Shown: positions 49,375-57,762, counted from the first letter of the stretch. The stretch is 60,467 bases of DNA from Elusimicrobia bacterium GWB2_63_22 (GCA_001799735.1 MGUA01000032.1:1-60467), one strand, 5' to 3'. Translations and numbers: made by a program. Notes: a model not told the origin generated them from the letters alone.

Positions 49375-50448
49375 ATGAAAAAACTGGAAGATCTGCGCCC
49401 GGGCGACTGGGTGCGCTGGAATTCCCGGGACTGGGAAGTTACGGACCGGGACGTCTATAAAGGCTCCTCCGACTACAGCGAGATCCAGTGGGAGCTTTCC
49501 GCCGACGGCGGCGGGGAGCGCTACCTGCTGCTGTCCCGCGAGAATAAGGAAGGCCGGACCGAAGAGGCCTGGATCTGCACCGAGCAGACCTCCGTCGGCA
49601 GCGTGGAGTACGCCGCCGGCGCCGGGGACTGGCGCGCTTTCCAGGATCAGGATTCGCTGCCCGAGGCCCCGGCCGCCGTGCGCCTGGGCGGGGTGGATTT
49701 TACTTTCGACGGAGAGAGCCGGGGCCCCGCCGAGGACGACGAGGGGAACACCGTAGTAAAACTTACCTGGGACTATTACGACAAGTCCCGCCGCCGCAAC
49801 CTGGCCATAGAGATCTGGAAAGAGCCGGACGCCGATTATTACGAGGCCTACGACGGCCTGGTGGTCCGGCCGGCCGAATTTAATTTCCTGCCGCCGCGGC
49901 CGCGCCGGGGCGCTAAACTGAGCGAGGTGGCCGGCCACCTGGTGGCCATCGCCTTCGCCAGCCTGTTCATAATACCGATAGCGGGCGGCGTGCTGAACGT
50001 TTTTGACGTGGGGGCCGAGTACCTGCTGGCCGCCATGATCCCCGGCCTGCTGATCTATATAGCCTACATGCGCGGGGCGCACCCCGGCCTGCTGGCTACG
50101 GCCCTGCCGGCGGCCTGCGCCGCCGGCGTGCTGGCGGTGAAGTTCAGGGGCCTGGGCGGCCCCTACTGGGAATACGCGCTCTACGGCCTGCTGGCCGGCC
50201 CGGCCCTGGCCGAGGCGGCCTCCCGGTTCTTCCCCGCGTCGCGCTGGTCCGACAAGCCCGCGGCCGCCGGCGGCGCTACGCTGCTTTTTCTTAACATCAT
50301 AAGCTTCTCGCATTACGCGGGGTACGCGCCGCACCCGCATAACATGAGCGGGTTGCTGGCCGCCTGCGCGCTGCCGCTGCTGCCGGCGCTGGCGGTCTAT
50401 CTTTTCTACAGGTTAAAAGGGGACCCCGATGGGAACGCACAGGCTTGA
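49375..50448 (+). CDS. DUF4178-like protein with C-terminal membrane domain
   Basis: 357 residues. The soluble N-terminal half (LRPGDWVRWNSRDWEVTDRD, YSEIQWELSADGGGERYLLL, WDYYDKSRRRNLAIEIWK) fits the DUF4178 fold of small beta-barrels found in polyamine/phage-shock-like clusters. From about residue 180 there are five or six hydrophobic helices (LVAIAFASLFIIPIAGGVL, LLAAMIPGLLIYIAYM, LLAACALPLLPALAVYLF). It is the first gene of a coupled four-gene operon and overlaps the SpeE-like gene by 20 bases. AGGA precedes the ATG. Function unknown; membrane-associated partner of the aminopropyltransferase-like enzyme is the best inference. Confidence 0.78.
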   Translation: MKKLEDLRPGDWVRWNSRDWEVTDRDVYKGSSDYSEIQWELSADGGGERYLLLSRENKEGRTEEAWICTEQTSVGSVEYAAGAGDWRAFQDQDSLPEAPAAVRLGGVDFTFDGESRGPAEDDEGNTVVKLTWDYYDKSRRRNLAIEIWKEPDADYYEAYDGLVVRPAEFNFLPPRPRRGAKLSEVAGHLVAIAFASLFIIPIAGGVLNVFDVGAEYLLAAMIPGLLIYIAYMRGAHPGLLATALPAACAAGVLAVKFRGLGGPYWEYALYGLLAGPALAEAASRFFPASRWSDKPAAAGGATLLFLNIISFSHYAGYAPHPHNMSGLLAACALPLLPALAVYLFYRLKGDPDGNAQA

Positions 50449-52465
50449 GGTCCGGGAAGTGCCGGGCGGCCGGGCTTTCTACATAGACGGCAGCCTGCAG
50501 TTCGACAGCCGCGACGAGGCGGTCTACCACGAGGCGCTGGCCCTGCCGGCGCTGGAGCTCGCCCGCGCGCGCTGCGGGCGGAGCCTGGACGCGCTGGTGC
50601 TGGGCGGCGGCGACGGGCTGGCGCTGAAGCGGCTGCTGGCCGGGCCGGTGCGCCGGGCGGAGCTGGTGGACTACGATCCGGACGTGCTCGGGCTGGCGCG
50701 CGGGGAGTTCCGGGACTTCAACGGCGGCTCGCTGGACGACCCGCGGGTGAAAGTGCTGGCGCGCGACGCCCGCCTGCACCTGGCCGGTTCCACGGACTCT
50801 TTCGACCTGGCGCTGGCCGACTTCACTTTCCCCGAGGACCTGGAAGGCTGCTCGCTTTTTACGCGCTCGTTCTTTTCCGGCCTGCGCGCCCGGCTGCGCC
50901 CCGGCGGGCTTTTTGCCATGAACGCCGTCTCGCCGGACCGCTTCCCCGCCGCCTTCTGGGCCATCTACCGCACGCTGGCCTCCGCCCGCCTCTACCCGCG
51001 GCCGCTGCGCGTCTCCATCCCTTCTTTCTCCGCGCACGGCTACGGCGACTGGGGCATGTTCCTGGCCTCGCCGCGCCCGCTGAAGGACGCGGAGCTGGGA
51101 GCGCTGACCCTCGGGGCCGGCGCCCGGCTGGGCCGGGAGGCTTTCGGCGCCGCGCTGCGGCTGCGCGTTTCCAGCCTGGAGCGCGGCCTGCCGCTCAGCG
51201 TGGTGATAAAAAAACCCGGCGACCTGCTCTGCCTGATCAACATGCAGGAACCCGGCCGCCCCGGCGGCAGCGCCATGGCCGACTTCGCCGATTCCGCGGC
51301 GGCCCGGCGGCTTCTGTCCGGCGTCCCCGGCGCTGAAAATCTTGTCTGGCCGCAGCTTTCCTCCGAATGGGAAGTGCGGCTGATGGGCAGCCTGCGGGAC
51401 ATGGACTGGGAACTGTTCCTGGCGGAGCTGGAAAAAAGCGCCGCCGCCCTGCCCGGCCTGGCGCTCGAGGAGATACGGCTGCTCCGGCAGAGGCTGCCGG
51501 AACTGCTGGCGGGCGCCGTGCCGCGCGCGGACCGCGCCTGGCAGGTCTTCGCCATGCTCATGACCGTGCTGGTCTTTGTGAACATGGCCTACCCGGACAA
51601 CGCCTACGCCAAGGGCGGCTACCACAGCAGCCGCCACAGCTCCGGCGGCAGCGAGATGGATTTTAACCTGTTCATACAGACCACCCGCTCGCCTTTCCAC
51701 GACAAGGTGTTCCAGGGCGCCGCCATCCTGGATACGCTGCATTCCGGAGGCCGGGTGCGGCCGGCGCAGTTCGTGCGCTACAAGGCCCCGGACACCCCCG
51801 CCGGGTCGGGTGAGGTAAAAGAGGACCGGCTTTATTTCGCCCTCAGCGACGACTCGTTCGTCTCCAAGGCCGGCGAGCTGTTCCTGGCGCCGGGGCAGCA
51901 GGGCTGGCTGATCAACGCCAGGCCGGACAGGTTCTCGCTGCTGGAAAAATTCCGGCCGGAGCCGCTGTTTGACTTCTACCCCGAGCAGACCGCCATCCAG
52001 TCGGCCCTCGGCGCCATTGAGATGCACCTCAAGGCCGCCGACAAGGCGCTGGCGGCCTACAACAGGTGGCTGGCCTGGGCCAAGCCCGCGGCGCCGGCCT
52101 TTGCGGAGGTCCGCGCCAACGTGAACGAGGCCAGGAACATAGAGAACCTGCGCGGTTCGCTGGACCTCGCCTCCGCCCGCCTGCAGGTGGCGAGCGCGGT
52201 GCCGGCCGCCCCGGAAATACCGGCCGGCTGGCTGCGCCTGTCGCCGGGGCTGTACCTGGCGGAGAATTCCGGGATAGTGCTGGTCAACAGGCACGGCGTG
52301 CTGTTCTCCTATCCTTACCGGGAGGGGGCCGCCGCTGTTTACGAGCAGATACCCGCCAACGACTGGCTGGACAGCTTTGTGACGGCCATGCTGCGCGCCA
52401 AGAGCGCCCAGACCAGCCCGGCCGACCCGATGAAGGCCGTGCTCGAAGGGATGCTGGACCGCTGA
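50429..52465 (+). CDS. Membrane-tethered spermidine-synthase-like protein
   Basis: 678 residues. The first 300 follow spermidine synthase: AFYIDGSLQFDSRDEAVYHE (compare LNG-x-LQF-x-SRDE-x-YHE), ALVLGGGDGLALKRLL (SAM-type loop), ELVDYDPDV, DPRVKVLARDARLHL and DLALADFTFPED with the catalytic-type Asp. Then come a helical region, one transmembrane segment near 370 (WQVFAMLMTVLVFVNMAY), a His/Ser-rich patch (GGYHSSRHSSGGSEMD) and an extracytoplasmic C-terminal domain without recognised fold. The natural substrate may not be putrescine. It overlaps the DUF4178 gene by 20 bases and the FemAB-like gene by one, so all three are translationally coupled. No AdoMet decarboxylase accompanies it. Confidence 0.85.
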   Translation: MGTHRLEVREVPGGRAFYIDGSLQFDSRDEAVYHEALALPALELARARCGRSLDALVLGGGDGLALKRLLAGPVRRAELVDYDPDVLGLARGEFRDFNGGSLDDPRVKVLARDARLHLAGSTDSFDLALADFTFPEDLEGCSLFTRSFFSGLRARLRPGGLFAMNAVSPDRFPAAFWAIYRTLASARLYPRPLRVSIPSFSAHGYGDWGMFLASPRPLKDAELGALTLGAGARLGREAFGAALRLRVSSLERGLPLSVVIKKPGDLLCLINMQEPGRPGGSAMADFADSAAARRLLSGVPGAENLVWPQLSSEWEVRLMGSLRDMDWELFLAELEKSAAALPGLALEEIRLLRQRLPELLAGAVPRADRAWQVFAMLMTVLVFVNMAYPDNAYAKGGYHSSRHSSGGSEMDFNLFIQTTRSPFHDKVFQGAAILDTLHSGGRVRPAQFVRYKAPDTPAGSGEVKEDRLYFALSDDSFVSKAGELFLAPGQQGWLINARPDRFSLLEKFRPEPLFDFYPEQTAIQSALGAIEMHLKAADKALAAYNRWLAWAKPAAPAFAEVRANVNEARNIENLRGSLDLASARLQVASAVPAAPEIPAGWLRLSPGLYLAENSGIVLVNRHGVLFSYPYREGAAAVYEQIPANDWLDSFVTAMLRAKSAQTSPADPMKAVLEGMLDR

Positions 52466-53487
52466 TGAAGATCGCGCCGCTCAAAAAAGAACATTTCAAG
52501 GTCTGGAACGACCTGGTGCGCGCAACCGGCGGCTCCGGCTTCATGCAGAGCTGGGAGTGGGGCGACTTAAAGGAAGCCGAGGGCGCCAAGGTGGAGCGGC
52601 TCGGGATCTTCGACGGGGGGGAGCTGGCGGCGGGGACGCTGGCCTACCGGGTGGAGACCACGCTGGGCGTGTCGCCGCTGGCCATGCCGCACGGCCCGGT
52701 GCTGCCCTGGCACGACCCGTTTAAAGCCGCGGCCTGTTTTGCGCTGCTGCGTGAGCGCCTGGGCGCCATAGCCGCCCGCACCGGCGCGCCGCTGGCCAGG
52801 CTCGAGCCGTTTATCGGCGTGAAGCCGGAATTTTTCGGCGGGCTGCTGCGCGCGCCGCTGGACCTGGTGCCCACGCCCACGCTGCTGGTGGACCTCGGCG
52901 CCGACGACGCCGGCCTGCTGGCCCGCATGACGCAGAAAGGCCGCTACAACGTGCGCCTGGCCGAGCGCAAGGGCGTGCAGGTGGTCTCCACGCCCGGCGA
53001 CGACCTGACCGGGGACTTTCACGAGCTGTTCGAACTCACCTGCGCGCGCCACAAATTTTCCGGAGAGCCGGTGGTTTTTTTCAGGCGGCTCATGGCCGCG
53101 CTGGGGCCCGCGGGCCTGGCGCGGATCTACCTGGCCACCTACCAGGGCATGCCGGCCGCCGCCGCGGTGGCGGTGTTCTTCGGCGGCAGGGCCACCTACC
53201 TTTACGGCGGCACGTCGCCTTTTCTGCGGGGGACCATGGCCAGCTACGCCATGCACTGGCGCATCATGCGCGACGCGCGCGACAAGGGCTGCGGCTGCTA
53301 CGACCTTTACGGCGCGGCGCCCACGGACCAGCCGCACCACCCCTACGCCAAATTCTCGGCTTTCAAGGCGCGGTTCGGCGGGGCGCTGTTCACCCCCGTC
53401 GGGGCGCATGACCTGTACTTCTACCCGCAGCTGGCCAAGACGCTGGTGTCGCGGCTCGGCGCGCGGTCACAAGGAGCGGCTGTATGA
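52465..53487 (+). CDS. FemAB-like aminoacyltransferase (GNAT fold)
   Basis: 340 residues. SGFMQSWEWGDLKEAEGAK near the start, MTQKGRYNVRLAERKGVQV in the middle and YDLYGAAPTDQPHHPYAKFS with KARFGG near the end are the signatures of FemABX/peptidoglycan-bridge transferases, which use aminoacyl-tRNA to add residues to lipid-linked or other amines. The ATG overlaps the stop of the SpeE-like gene (TGATG) and its own stop overlaps the DUF350 gene by four bases. In this operon it may couple an amino acid to a polyamine-like or membrane substrate; a conventional peptidoglycan role is the alternative. Confidence 0.87.
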   Translation: MKIAPLKKEHFKVWNDLVRATGGSGFMQSWEWGDLKEAEGAKVERLGIFDGGELAAGTLAYRVETTLGVSPLAMPHGPVLPWHDPFKAAACFALLRERLGAIAARTGAPLARLEPFIGVKPEFFGGLLRAPLDLVPTPTLLVDLGADDAGLLARMTQKGRYNVRLAERKGVQVVSTPGDDLTGDFHELFELTCARHKFSGEPVVFFRRLMAALGPAGLARIYLATYQGMPAAAAVAVFFGGRATYLYGGTSPFLRGTMASYAMHWRIMRDARDKGCGCYDLYGAAPTDQPHHPYAKFSAFKARFGGALFTPVGAHDLYFYPQLAKTLVSRLGARSQGAAV

Positions 53488-54332
53488 CTGAAACTTTAAT
53501 CGACATCCTGAGATCGCTGGGCTACGGCCTGGCCGCCCTGGCGCTGTGCTGGCTGGCGCGCCTGGTTTACGCGCTGAACCCGGCCGCAAAAAAGTCCGGT
53601 GCCGCGCCGCTGGCCGCCGGGAGCCCGGCGGAGGCCGCGGGCGCCGGCGGCTATTTCCTGGCGGTAATACTTTCGCTGGGCGGGCCCATCTCCTGGGCGT
53701 CCGACTCCTTCCTCGAGGGCGCGGCCGTGGCGCTGGGTTTCGGGGCGCTGGCCGTGGTGCTGCTCAACGCCTCTATCTGGGCGGCCGATAAAACCTACCT
53801 CGGGCGGCTGCGGCTGGAGAAGAGGGTGGCCGGGGGCTCGCTGGGCGCGGGGCTGCTGCGCGCGGCGCACGAGACGGCGCTGGGTCTGGTGATACTGGGC
53901 GCCTCCTGGGGCGACAACGGCGGGGTAATGGTAATGCTCTCTTTCTGGCTGCTCGGGCAGCTGCTGCTGGGCGCCGCGGTGACGGTCTATTTTAAAGCCT
54001 CCGGGTTCGACCTGGGCGGGGAGCTGGATAAAGGCAATACCGCGGCGGCGTTGAGCGCGGCCGGCATGATCGCCGGGTTCGGGCTCATCGCCTGGTCGGC
54101 CCTCTCGGGGCCTTTTCTCGGCTGGGGCCGCAGCGTGGTAGATACGGCCGCCTATTACGCGGCCGGGGCGCTGGGCATAACGGTTTTTCGCGCGGCGGCG
54201 GACTTTGTGCTGCTGCCGGGCGCCACGTTCCGCGGCGAGATCTTAAAGGGTAACGGCAACGTGGCCGCCGGCGTGCTGGACGCCTCCCTCACCGTCGGCA
54301 TGGCCATCCTCCTGACCTGGTGCCTGATGTAG
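53484..54332 (+). CDS. DUF350 membrane protein (two repeats, YjfL-like)
   Basis: 282 residues, about eight hydrophobic helices. Two DUF350-type motifs are seen: ELDKGNTAAALSAAGMIAGF in the middle and EILKGNGNVAAGVLDASLTV near the end, with the characteristic D/E-x-K-GN. YjfL-like proteins occur with PspA, DUF4178 and polyamine-ligase genes in envelope-stress type clusters. It ends the coupled operon DUF4178-SpeE-FemAB-DUF350 and lies convergent, five bases from the beta-lactamase-fold gene. Transport or membrane sensing of the operon product is inference. Confidence 0.85.
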   Translation: MTETLIDILRSLGYGLAALALCWLARLVYALNPAAKKSGAAPLAAGSPAEAAGAGGYFLAVILSLGGPISWASDSFLEGAAVALGFGALAVVLLNASIWAADKTYLGRLRLEKRVAGGSLGAGLLRAAHETALGLVILGASWGDNGGVMVMLSFWLLGQLLLGAAVTVYFKASGFDLGGELDKGNTAAALSAAGMIAGFGLIAWSALSGPFLGWGRSVVDTAAYYAAGALGITVFRAAADFVLLPGATFRGEILKGNGNVAAGVLDASLTVGMAILLTWCLM

Positions 54333-54337
54333 CCAAT

Positions 54338-55159
54338 TCAGTTCTTCCTGAAATACTCGTCCACAGCCCTCGTTACGGACTGTATCAGCGGCCGGCCCTG
54401 CGGGGCGGGCAGCTGCGTATAGACCACCAGCACATATTCGCGGCCCGGGCCGCGCACTATGGCGGCGTCGTTGCGGGCGGAGGAAAGTTTTCCGGTCTTG
54501 CCGGCGTAGGCCGCGTCGCCCGGCAGGGCCCCGGCTATCAGCTCGCGGTCCAGCTGGCCGGCCAGCAGGTCGTACATGGCCTGCGAGGCTTCGGGGCTGA
54601 CCAGGCGGCCCCGCGCCACCAGCGCCAGCAGCGTGGCCGCGTCGCGCGCCGGCATCTGGTTGTAGCCGGTATTTTCCGGATCGTCCACGTCGCTGCCGCT
54701 GGAGAGCTTGTGGCGCACGTGGGTATTGGCCAGGCCCGCGCCCTGCACGAAATCCGTCACGTTCTTGCGGCCCAGGAAATCTATCAGCGTGTTGGTGGCC
54801 ACATTGTCGCTGCGGCGGATCATCACTTCCGTCAGCTTCTCCAGCGTCCAGGTCTCGCCCACCTTTAGGGGCGGGTTGGGGTCCTTTATCCCGTCGTGCT
54901 GCGGGTCCCAGGTGCCGGTCCAGTTATTCTGTTTTATCTGTATCTCCGACGAGAACGGCACGCCGCTGGCGGCGGCCTGCCAGGCGCCGGCCATCAGGGC
55001 GAGCTTTATAACGCTGGCGGCGGGTTTTATCTCCGTATCGCGCCAGCCGCTCCGCTGCGGCTCGGCGCTCCGCAGGTCTACTATGGAGACACAGGCCTTG
55101 GACAGGTCCAGCTGCCCGGAGAGTTCTTTTAAAAAAGCGTCAAGGCCGCCGCCGTTCAT
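54338..55159 (-). CDS. Class A beta-lactamase-fold serine hydrolase without signal peptide
   Basis: 273 residues. Catalytic motifs: SxxK in PAASVIKLALMAGAW, SDN in MIRRSDNVATNTLID and KTG in YAGKTGKLSSARND; an omega-loop-like stretch DDPENTGYNQMPARDAATLL contains a candidate Glu. The sequence begins MNGGGLDAFLKELSGQLDLS with no signal peptide, unlike true beta-lactamases, so it may act in the cytoplasm or be a DD-peptidase/esterase relative. Its ATG overlaps the stop of the acetate transporter gene (ATGA). Antibiotic resistance should not be assumed. Confidence 0.87.
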   Translation of the reverse strand: MNGGGLDAFLKELSGQLDLSKACVSIVDLRSAEPQRSGWRDTEIKPAASVIKLALMAGAWQAAASGVPFSSEIQIKQNNWTGTWDPQHDGIKDPNPPLKVGETWTLEKLTEVMIRRSDNVATNTLIDFLGRKNVTDFVQGAGLANTHVRHKLSSGSDVDDPENTGYNQMPARDAATLLALVARGRLVSPEASQAMYDLLAGQLDRELIAGALPGDAAYAGKTGKLSSARNDAAIVRGPGREYVLVVYTQLPAPQGRPLIQSVTRAVDEYFRKN

Positions 55160-55767
55160 TTGGGCTGGGGCAGCGCGGCGCGGAACACCGGGCCGGGGAA
55201 CCAGAACAGCCGGCGCCCGGCCACCGGGTTGAGCAGCAGTGCGAACGCTATCCACAGGGCCAGCAGGCCGAGGACGACCGTGAGCACCGCTATGGGCAGG
55301 CCCAGCGCCGCCGTGCCGGTTAGGGCGGCGATGATCTTGAAGGCGTACATCAGGTCTATCACCAGCAGAAAAGCGAACAGCAGCCCGCTGAAGAAGCCGA
55401 AGCCGTAGGTCATGGCCAGGAAGATCAGCAGGAAGCAGGCGTCCGTCGCCAGCAGCACCGAGTGGTCCGGCATAACGCCCCCGGCGATAGAGGTGAGCAG
55501 CCACCAGTTCATGACCCAGTTGAAGGCGAAGGCGGTGAACAGCGTGCCGCCGTAGAGGTTCTTGTTGGCCAGGCTCATTACGCCGGCGAGGAACTGGCAG
55601 CCGCCGCCGAAGAGCAGGCACAGCATGGCGGCCGTCTTTAGCGCCGCGGGCGTAAGCGTTACGCCGAAGGCGATAGGCGTCAGGGCGGCGCAGCCCACCG
55701 CCAGGCCTATGAGGCCCATGGGGGTGGGTTCTGCGAAGAGCATGACCGGGTGCTGGGGTTCGTTCAT
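55156..55767 (-). CDS. Acetate/succinate transporter, GPR1/FUN34/YaaH family
   Basis: 203 residues with six transmembrane helices. The family signature at the N-terminus (AEPTPMGLIGLAVGCAALTP, compare NPAPLGL) is followed by FGGGCQFLAGVMSLANKNLY with the second signature region, and FTAFAFNWVMNWWLL. SatP-like members carry acetate and other short monocarboxylates with protons. It lies between an NlpC/P60 gene and the beta-lactamase-fold gene in one unit, an odd combination. The protein could supply acetate for acetyl-CoA metabolism, but this is not shown. Confidence 0.88.
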   Translation of the reverse strand: MNEPQHPVMLFAEPTPMGLIGLAVGCAALTPIAFGVTLTPAALKTAAMLCLLFGGGCQFLAGVMSLANKNLYGGTLFTAFAFNWVMNWWLLTSIAGGVMPDHSVLLATDACFLLIFLAMTYGFGFFSGLLFAFLLVIDLMYAFKIIAALTGTAALGLPIAVLTVVLGLLALWIAFALLLNPVAGRRLFWFPGPVFRAALPQPK

Positions 55768-55789
55768 CTTGTTCTCCTGTCCGTCCTGA

Positions 55790-56254
55790 TCAAAAACCGC
55801 GGTACTTGCGCAGGCTGACCAGCCGCGCGTAATAATACGGGTTGGCCACCGAGTCTATGTGCACGCCGTTGCTGAACGAGGCGTGCACGAAGAAGCCCTT
55901 GCCCACGTAGATGCCGACATGGTCCACCTTGGCCGTGCCGGGGCGTTTCATGGCGAAAAAAATAAGGTCGCCGGGCTGCACGGCGGAGGGGGCGAGGTAG
56001 AGGCTCTGCGCGTACTGCTCTCCCGAAACCCGGGGCAGGCGCAGGCCGGCCTTGGCGTAGACCAGTCGGGCGAAAGCGGAGCAGTCCATGCCGGTGTCGG
56101 GGTGCATGCCGCCCCACAGGTACGGGGTGTTGAGAAAAGTGAGCGTCTCTTTTACCACGGCCGCCCGGGCGTCCGCTATGGCCACGGCCCCGGCCGGGCC
56201 CGGCAGCAGCGCCGGGGCCAGCAGCGCCGCCAGTAGGAGTGTTTTTGCGGTCAT
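55790..56254 (-). CDS. NlpC/P60 cell-wall endopeptidase
   Basis: 154 residues with a Sec signal (LLLAALLAPALLPGPAGAVA). The C40 motifs are clear: TPYLWGGMHPDTGMDCSAFA with the catalytic Cys, AVQPGDLIFFAMK, VDHVGIYVGKGFFVHAS with the catalytic His and the third polar residue. It would cleave D-Glu to diaminopimelate bonds in peptidoglycan peptides. There is no binding domain beyond the catalytic one. It precedes the acetate transporter by 22 bases and is divergent from the outer-membrane barrel gene. Confidence 0.93.
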   Translation of the reverse strand: MTAKTLLLAALLAPALLPGPAGAVAIADARAAVVKETLTFLNTPYLWGGMHPDTGMDCSAFARLVYAKAGLRLPRVSGEQYAQSLYLAPSAVQPGDLIFFAMKRPGTAKVDHVGIYVGKGFFVHASFSNGVHIDSVANPYYYARLVSLRKYRGF

Positions 56255-56291
56255 TTTGCGATTAAGGTATTATATAAAAGGCTTAAACACG

Positions 56292-57005
56292 ATGAGAAAG
56301 ACATTATTCACTTTTCTGCTGCTGGCCGGCCTTGCCGCCAACGGGGTCTGCGCCGGACTGCCGGACCTGCGCCGGCAGGCCGCCTGGGGCGACAAAGAAA
56401 AAAAAGAATTCCTCAACTTCATAAGGTCGGACCAGCCCGCCCCGCAGGGCGGCCAGGTAAAGTACGTGCCCGACGGCAACGGCGCGCGCCGGCCGCGCAA
56501 GGCACGCTACGCCGCGCTGGCGCTGGTGAGTGACACCATGATAATTGACACCGGGGGCGGGCGGACCAAGACCGAGACTACCACCCTCGGTCCCAAGCTG
56601 CTCGTCGGCGGCCACCTGTTCTCCTGGGTGCGCTATTACGCCGGCGTTAAATACAACAGGATCGGCCAGGACCGGCTGGACGGCACCCGCGCGCATTTCT
56701 CCCACCTCGAGATCCCCGCCGGCATAGAACTTGCCCTGATCCCCTTAGGTACGCCGCATACGCGCTACGTGCTGCTGCGGAGCGGGGTCTCGTCGCATTT
56801 GTTCTCCGGTCCCGGGGACAAGTCCGATTTTAACGCCCCGCTGAAAGGCTGGCACCCGGCCTGGAACCTGGGCCTTGGCTATGAGTGGCAGTTCGCCAAT
56901 TCCAACTGGCGCTTTCACTCCCTGGCCGAGGGCTACAGGTCCATGGGCGGCGGGCTGCGGTTTTACGGCACCGGCCTGACGGCCGGCTTTGTGTATACCT
57001 TCTAG
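56292..57005 (+). CDS. Outer-membrane beta-barrel protein
   Basis: 237 residues with a Sec signal (MRKTLFTFLLLAGLAANGVC). A charged N-terminal segment (DKEKKEFLNFIRSDQPAPQG) precedes alternating beta strands with aromatic ends: GGHLFSWVRYYAGVKYNRIG, FSHLEIPAGIELALIPLG, YVLLRSGVSSHLF, NLGLGYEWQFANSNW, and the C-terminal LTAGFVYTF ends in Phe as outer-membrane proteins do. Size fits an eight-stranded barrel; no family recognised. The TAG stop is at the junction with a Tn3-derived insertion, which duplicates TTCTA; the gene itself is left intact. Confidence 0.82.
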   Translation: MRKTLFTFLLLAGLAANGVCAGLPDLRRQAAWGDKEKKEFLNFIRSDQPAPQGGQVKYVPDGNGARRPRKARYAALALVSDTMIIDTGGGRTKTETTTLGPKLLVGGHLFSWVRYYAGVKYNRIGQDRLDGTRAHFSHLEIPAGIELALIPLGTPHTRYVLLRSGVSSHLFSGPGDKSDFNAPLKGWHPAWNLGLGYEWQFANSNWRFHSLAEGYRSMGGGLRFYGTGLTAGFVYTF

Positions 57006-57209
57006 GGGTCCCCTCAGAAAACGGGAAAAAGCGTACGCACAGCTGCAAATCAAGGTTCTGGTCCAGTGTTGAACCCCGTGCATGGCCGATTTTCATCGTA
57101 ATCCTTTTATTCTCTCGCAAAAGTCCATGCAGAAGGATATAGCTTTGCGAAAGACTTTTGGAAACGGGCTCCCACTCGGAATGCGCCTGTTTGGCCGAGT
57201 GTCGCATAA

Positions 57210-57395
57210 CTAAGGAGTTTTGAGAATTGAGGCCGCTAAGAAGCCTTGATGCACGATTTGTTGTGTTTTTAAAAGCGGCCCCTGAGCACCCGTTAAACCC
57301 CTTAGCCGTTCTATCATTTCGTTTGCTGATGGGGTACGACTGAAAGCACCTTGACGATAGTCTATTTTTTCAATATTGTCACTATTGGTAAGCAT
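57210..57395 (-). CDS. Small passenger gene inside the Tn3-derived element
   Basis: 61 residues starting [20 protein letters not shown], with a good GGAGG seven bases before the ATG. The remainder ([20 protein letters not shown]) is a plain soluble sequence without signal peptide or known motif. It may be a truncated passenger of the original transposon or a small regulator. Function unknown. Confidence 0.45.
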   Translation of the reverse strand: MLTNSDNIEKIDYRQGAFSRTPSANEMIERLRGLTGAQGPLLKTQQIVHQGFLAASILKTP

Positions 57396-57525
57396 GGGTA
57401 TCCTCCGTAGTCTTTCTGCTCGATACATTAAGTCTACTAGATGCCCATGCTTCCTTCAATTTACACCCGAAATCTTAACACAACCCAACGAACGCGCTAC
57501 GAATACGCTACACGACCGTGCACGG

Positions 57526-57666
57526 CCGATTGATGCTACGCTGCTGCAGTATCTGTCACCGCTGGGCTGGGAGCACATCAGCTTGACCGACGACTACCTC
57601 TGGCGCAGCAGCGCCAGGGGCGGTGCAGGGAAATTCAGGCCGCTGCGGCCGTTAGTTCGCCCTTAG
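57526..57666 (+). pseudogene. C-terminal fragment of a Tn3-family transposase
   Basis: [20 protein letters not shown] followed by TDDYLWRSS and GKFRPLRPL, the typical C-terminus of TnpA ([20 protein letters not shown]), ending 33 bases before the right inverted-repeat end as in intact Tn3 elements. The rest of the transposase is missing; codons upstream of 57526 do not look homologous. Confidence 0.88.
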
Positions 57667-57717
57667 CGTAATATTCTTTTCGTTTTATGAGGGGACCCCT
57701 TCTAGCTCCGCCGCTGC

Positions 57718-57762
57718 AAAATAAGAACGCCCGGGACCTCCCGGGCGTTCTTGTTTTTTTGC
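57718..57762. terminator. Terminator after the POT transporter gene
   Basis: AAGAACGCCCGGG-ACCT-CCCGGGCGTTCTT with T7 on the plus side and an AT-rich flank on the other; works in both directions. Confidence 0.92.

Larger units (their letters stand above)
57000..57704. mobile_element. Tn3-family-derived mini-element with 5-bp target duplication
   Basis: Element 57005-57699 (695 bp) begins GGGGTCCCCTCAGAAAACGG and ends in the inverted copy (GGGGTCCCCTCATAAAACG, read inward), matching the GGGG start and CTAAG end of 38-bp Tn3/Tn21-type inverted repeats. It is flanked by TTCTA at 57000-57004 and 57700-57704, the 5-bp duplication of Tn3 elements. It contains the last about 45 codons of a transposase and a small passenger frame but no full tnpA or resolvase, so it needs a transposase in trans. 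Its base composition is visibly less GC-rich than its neighbours. Confidence 0.92.
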
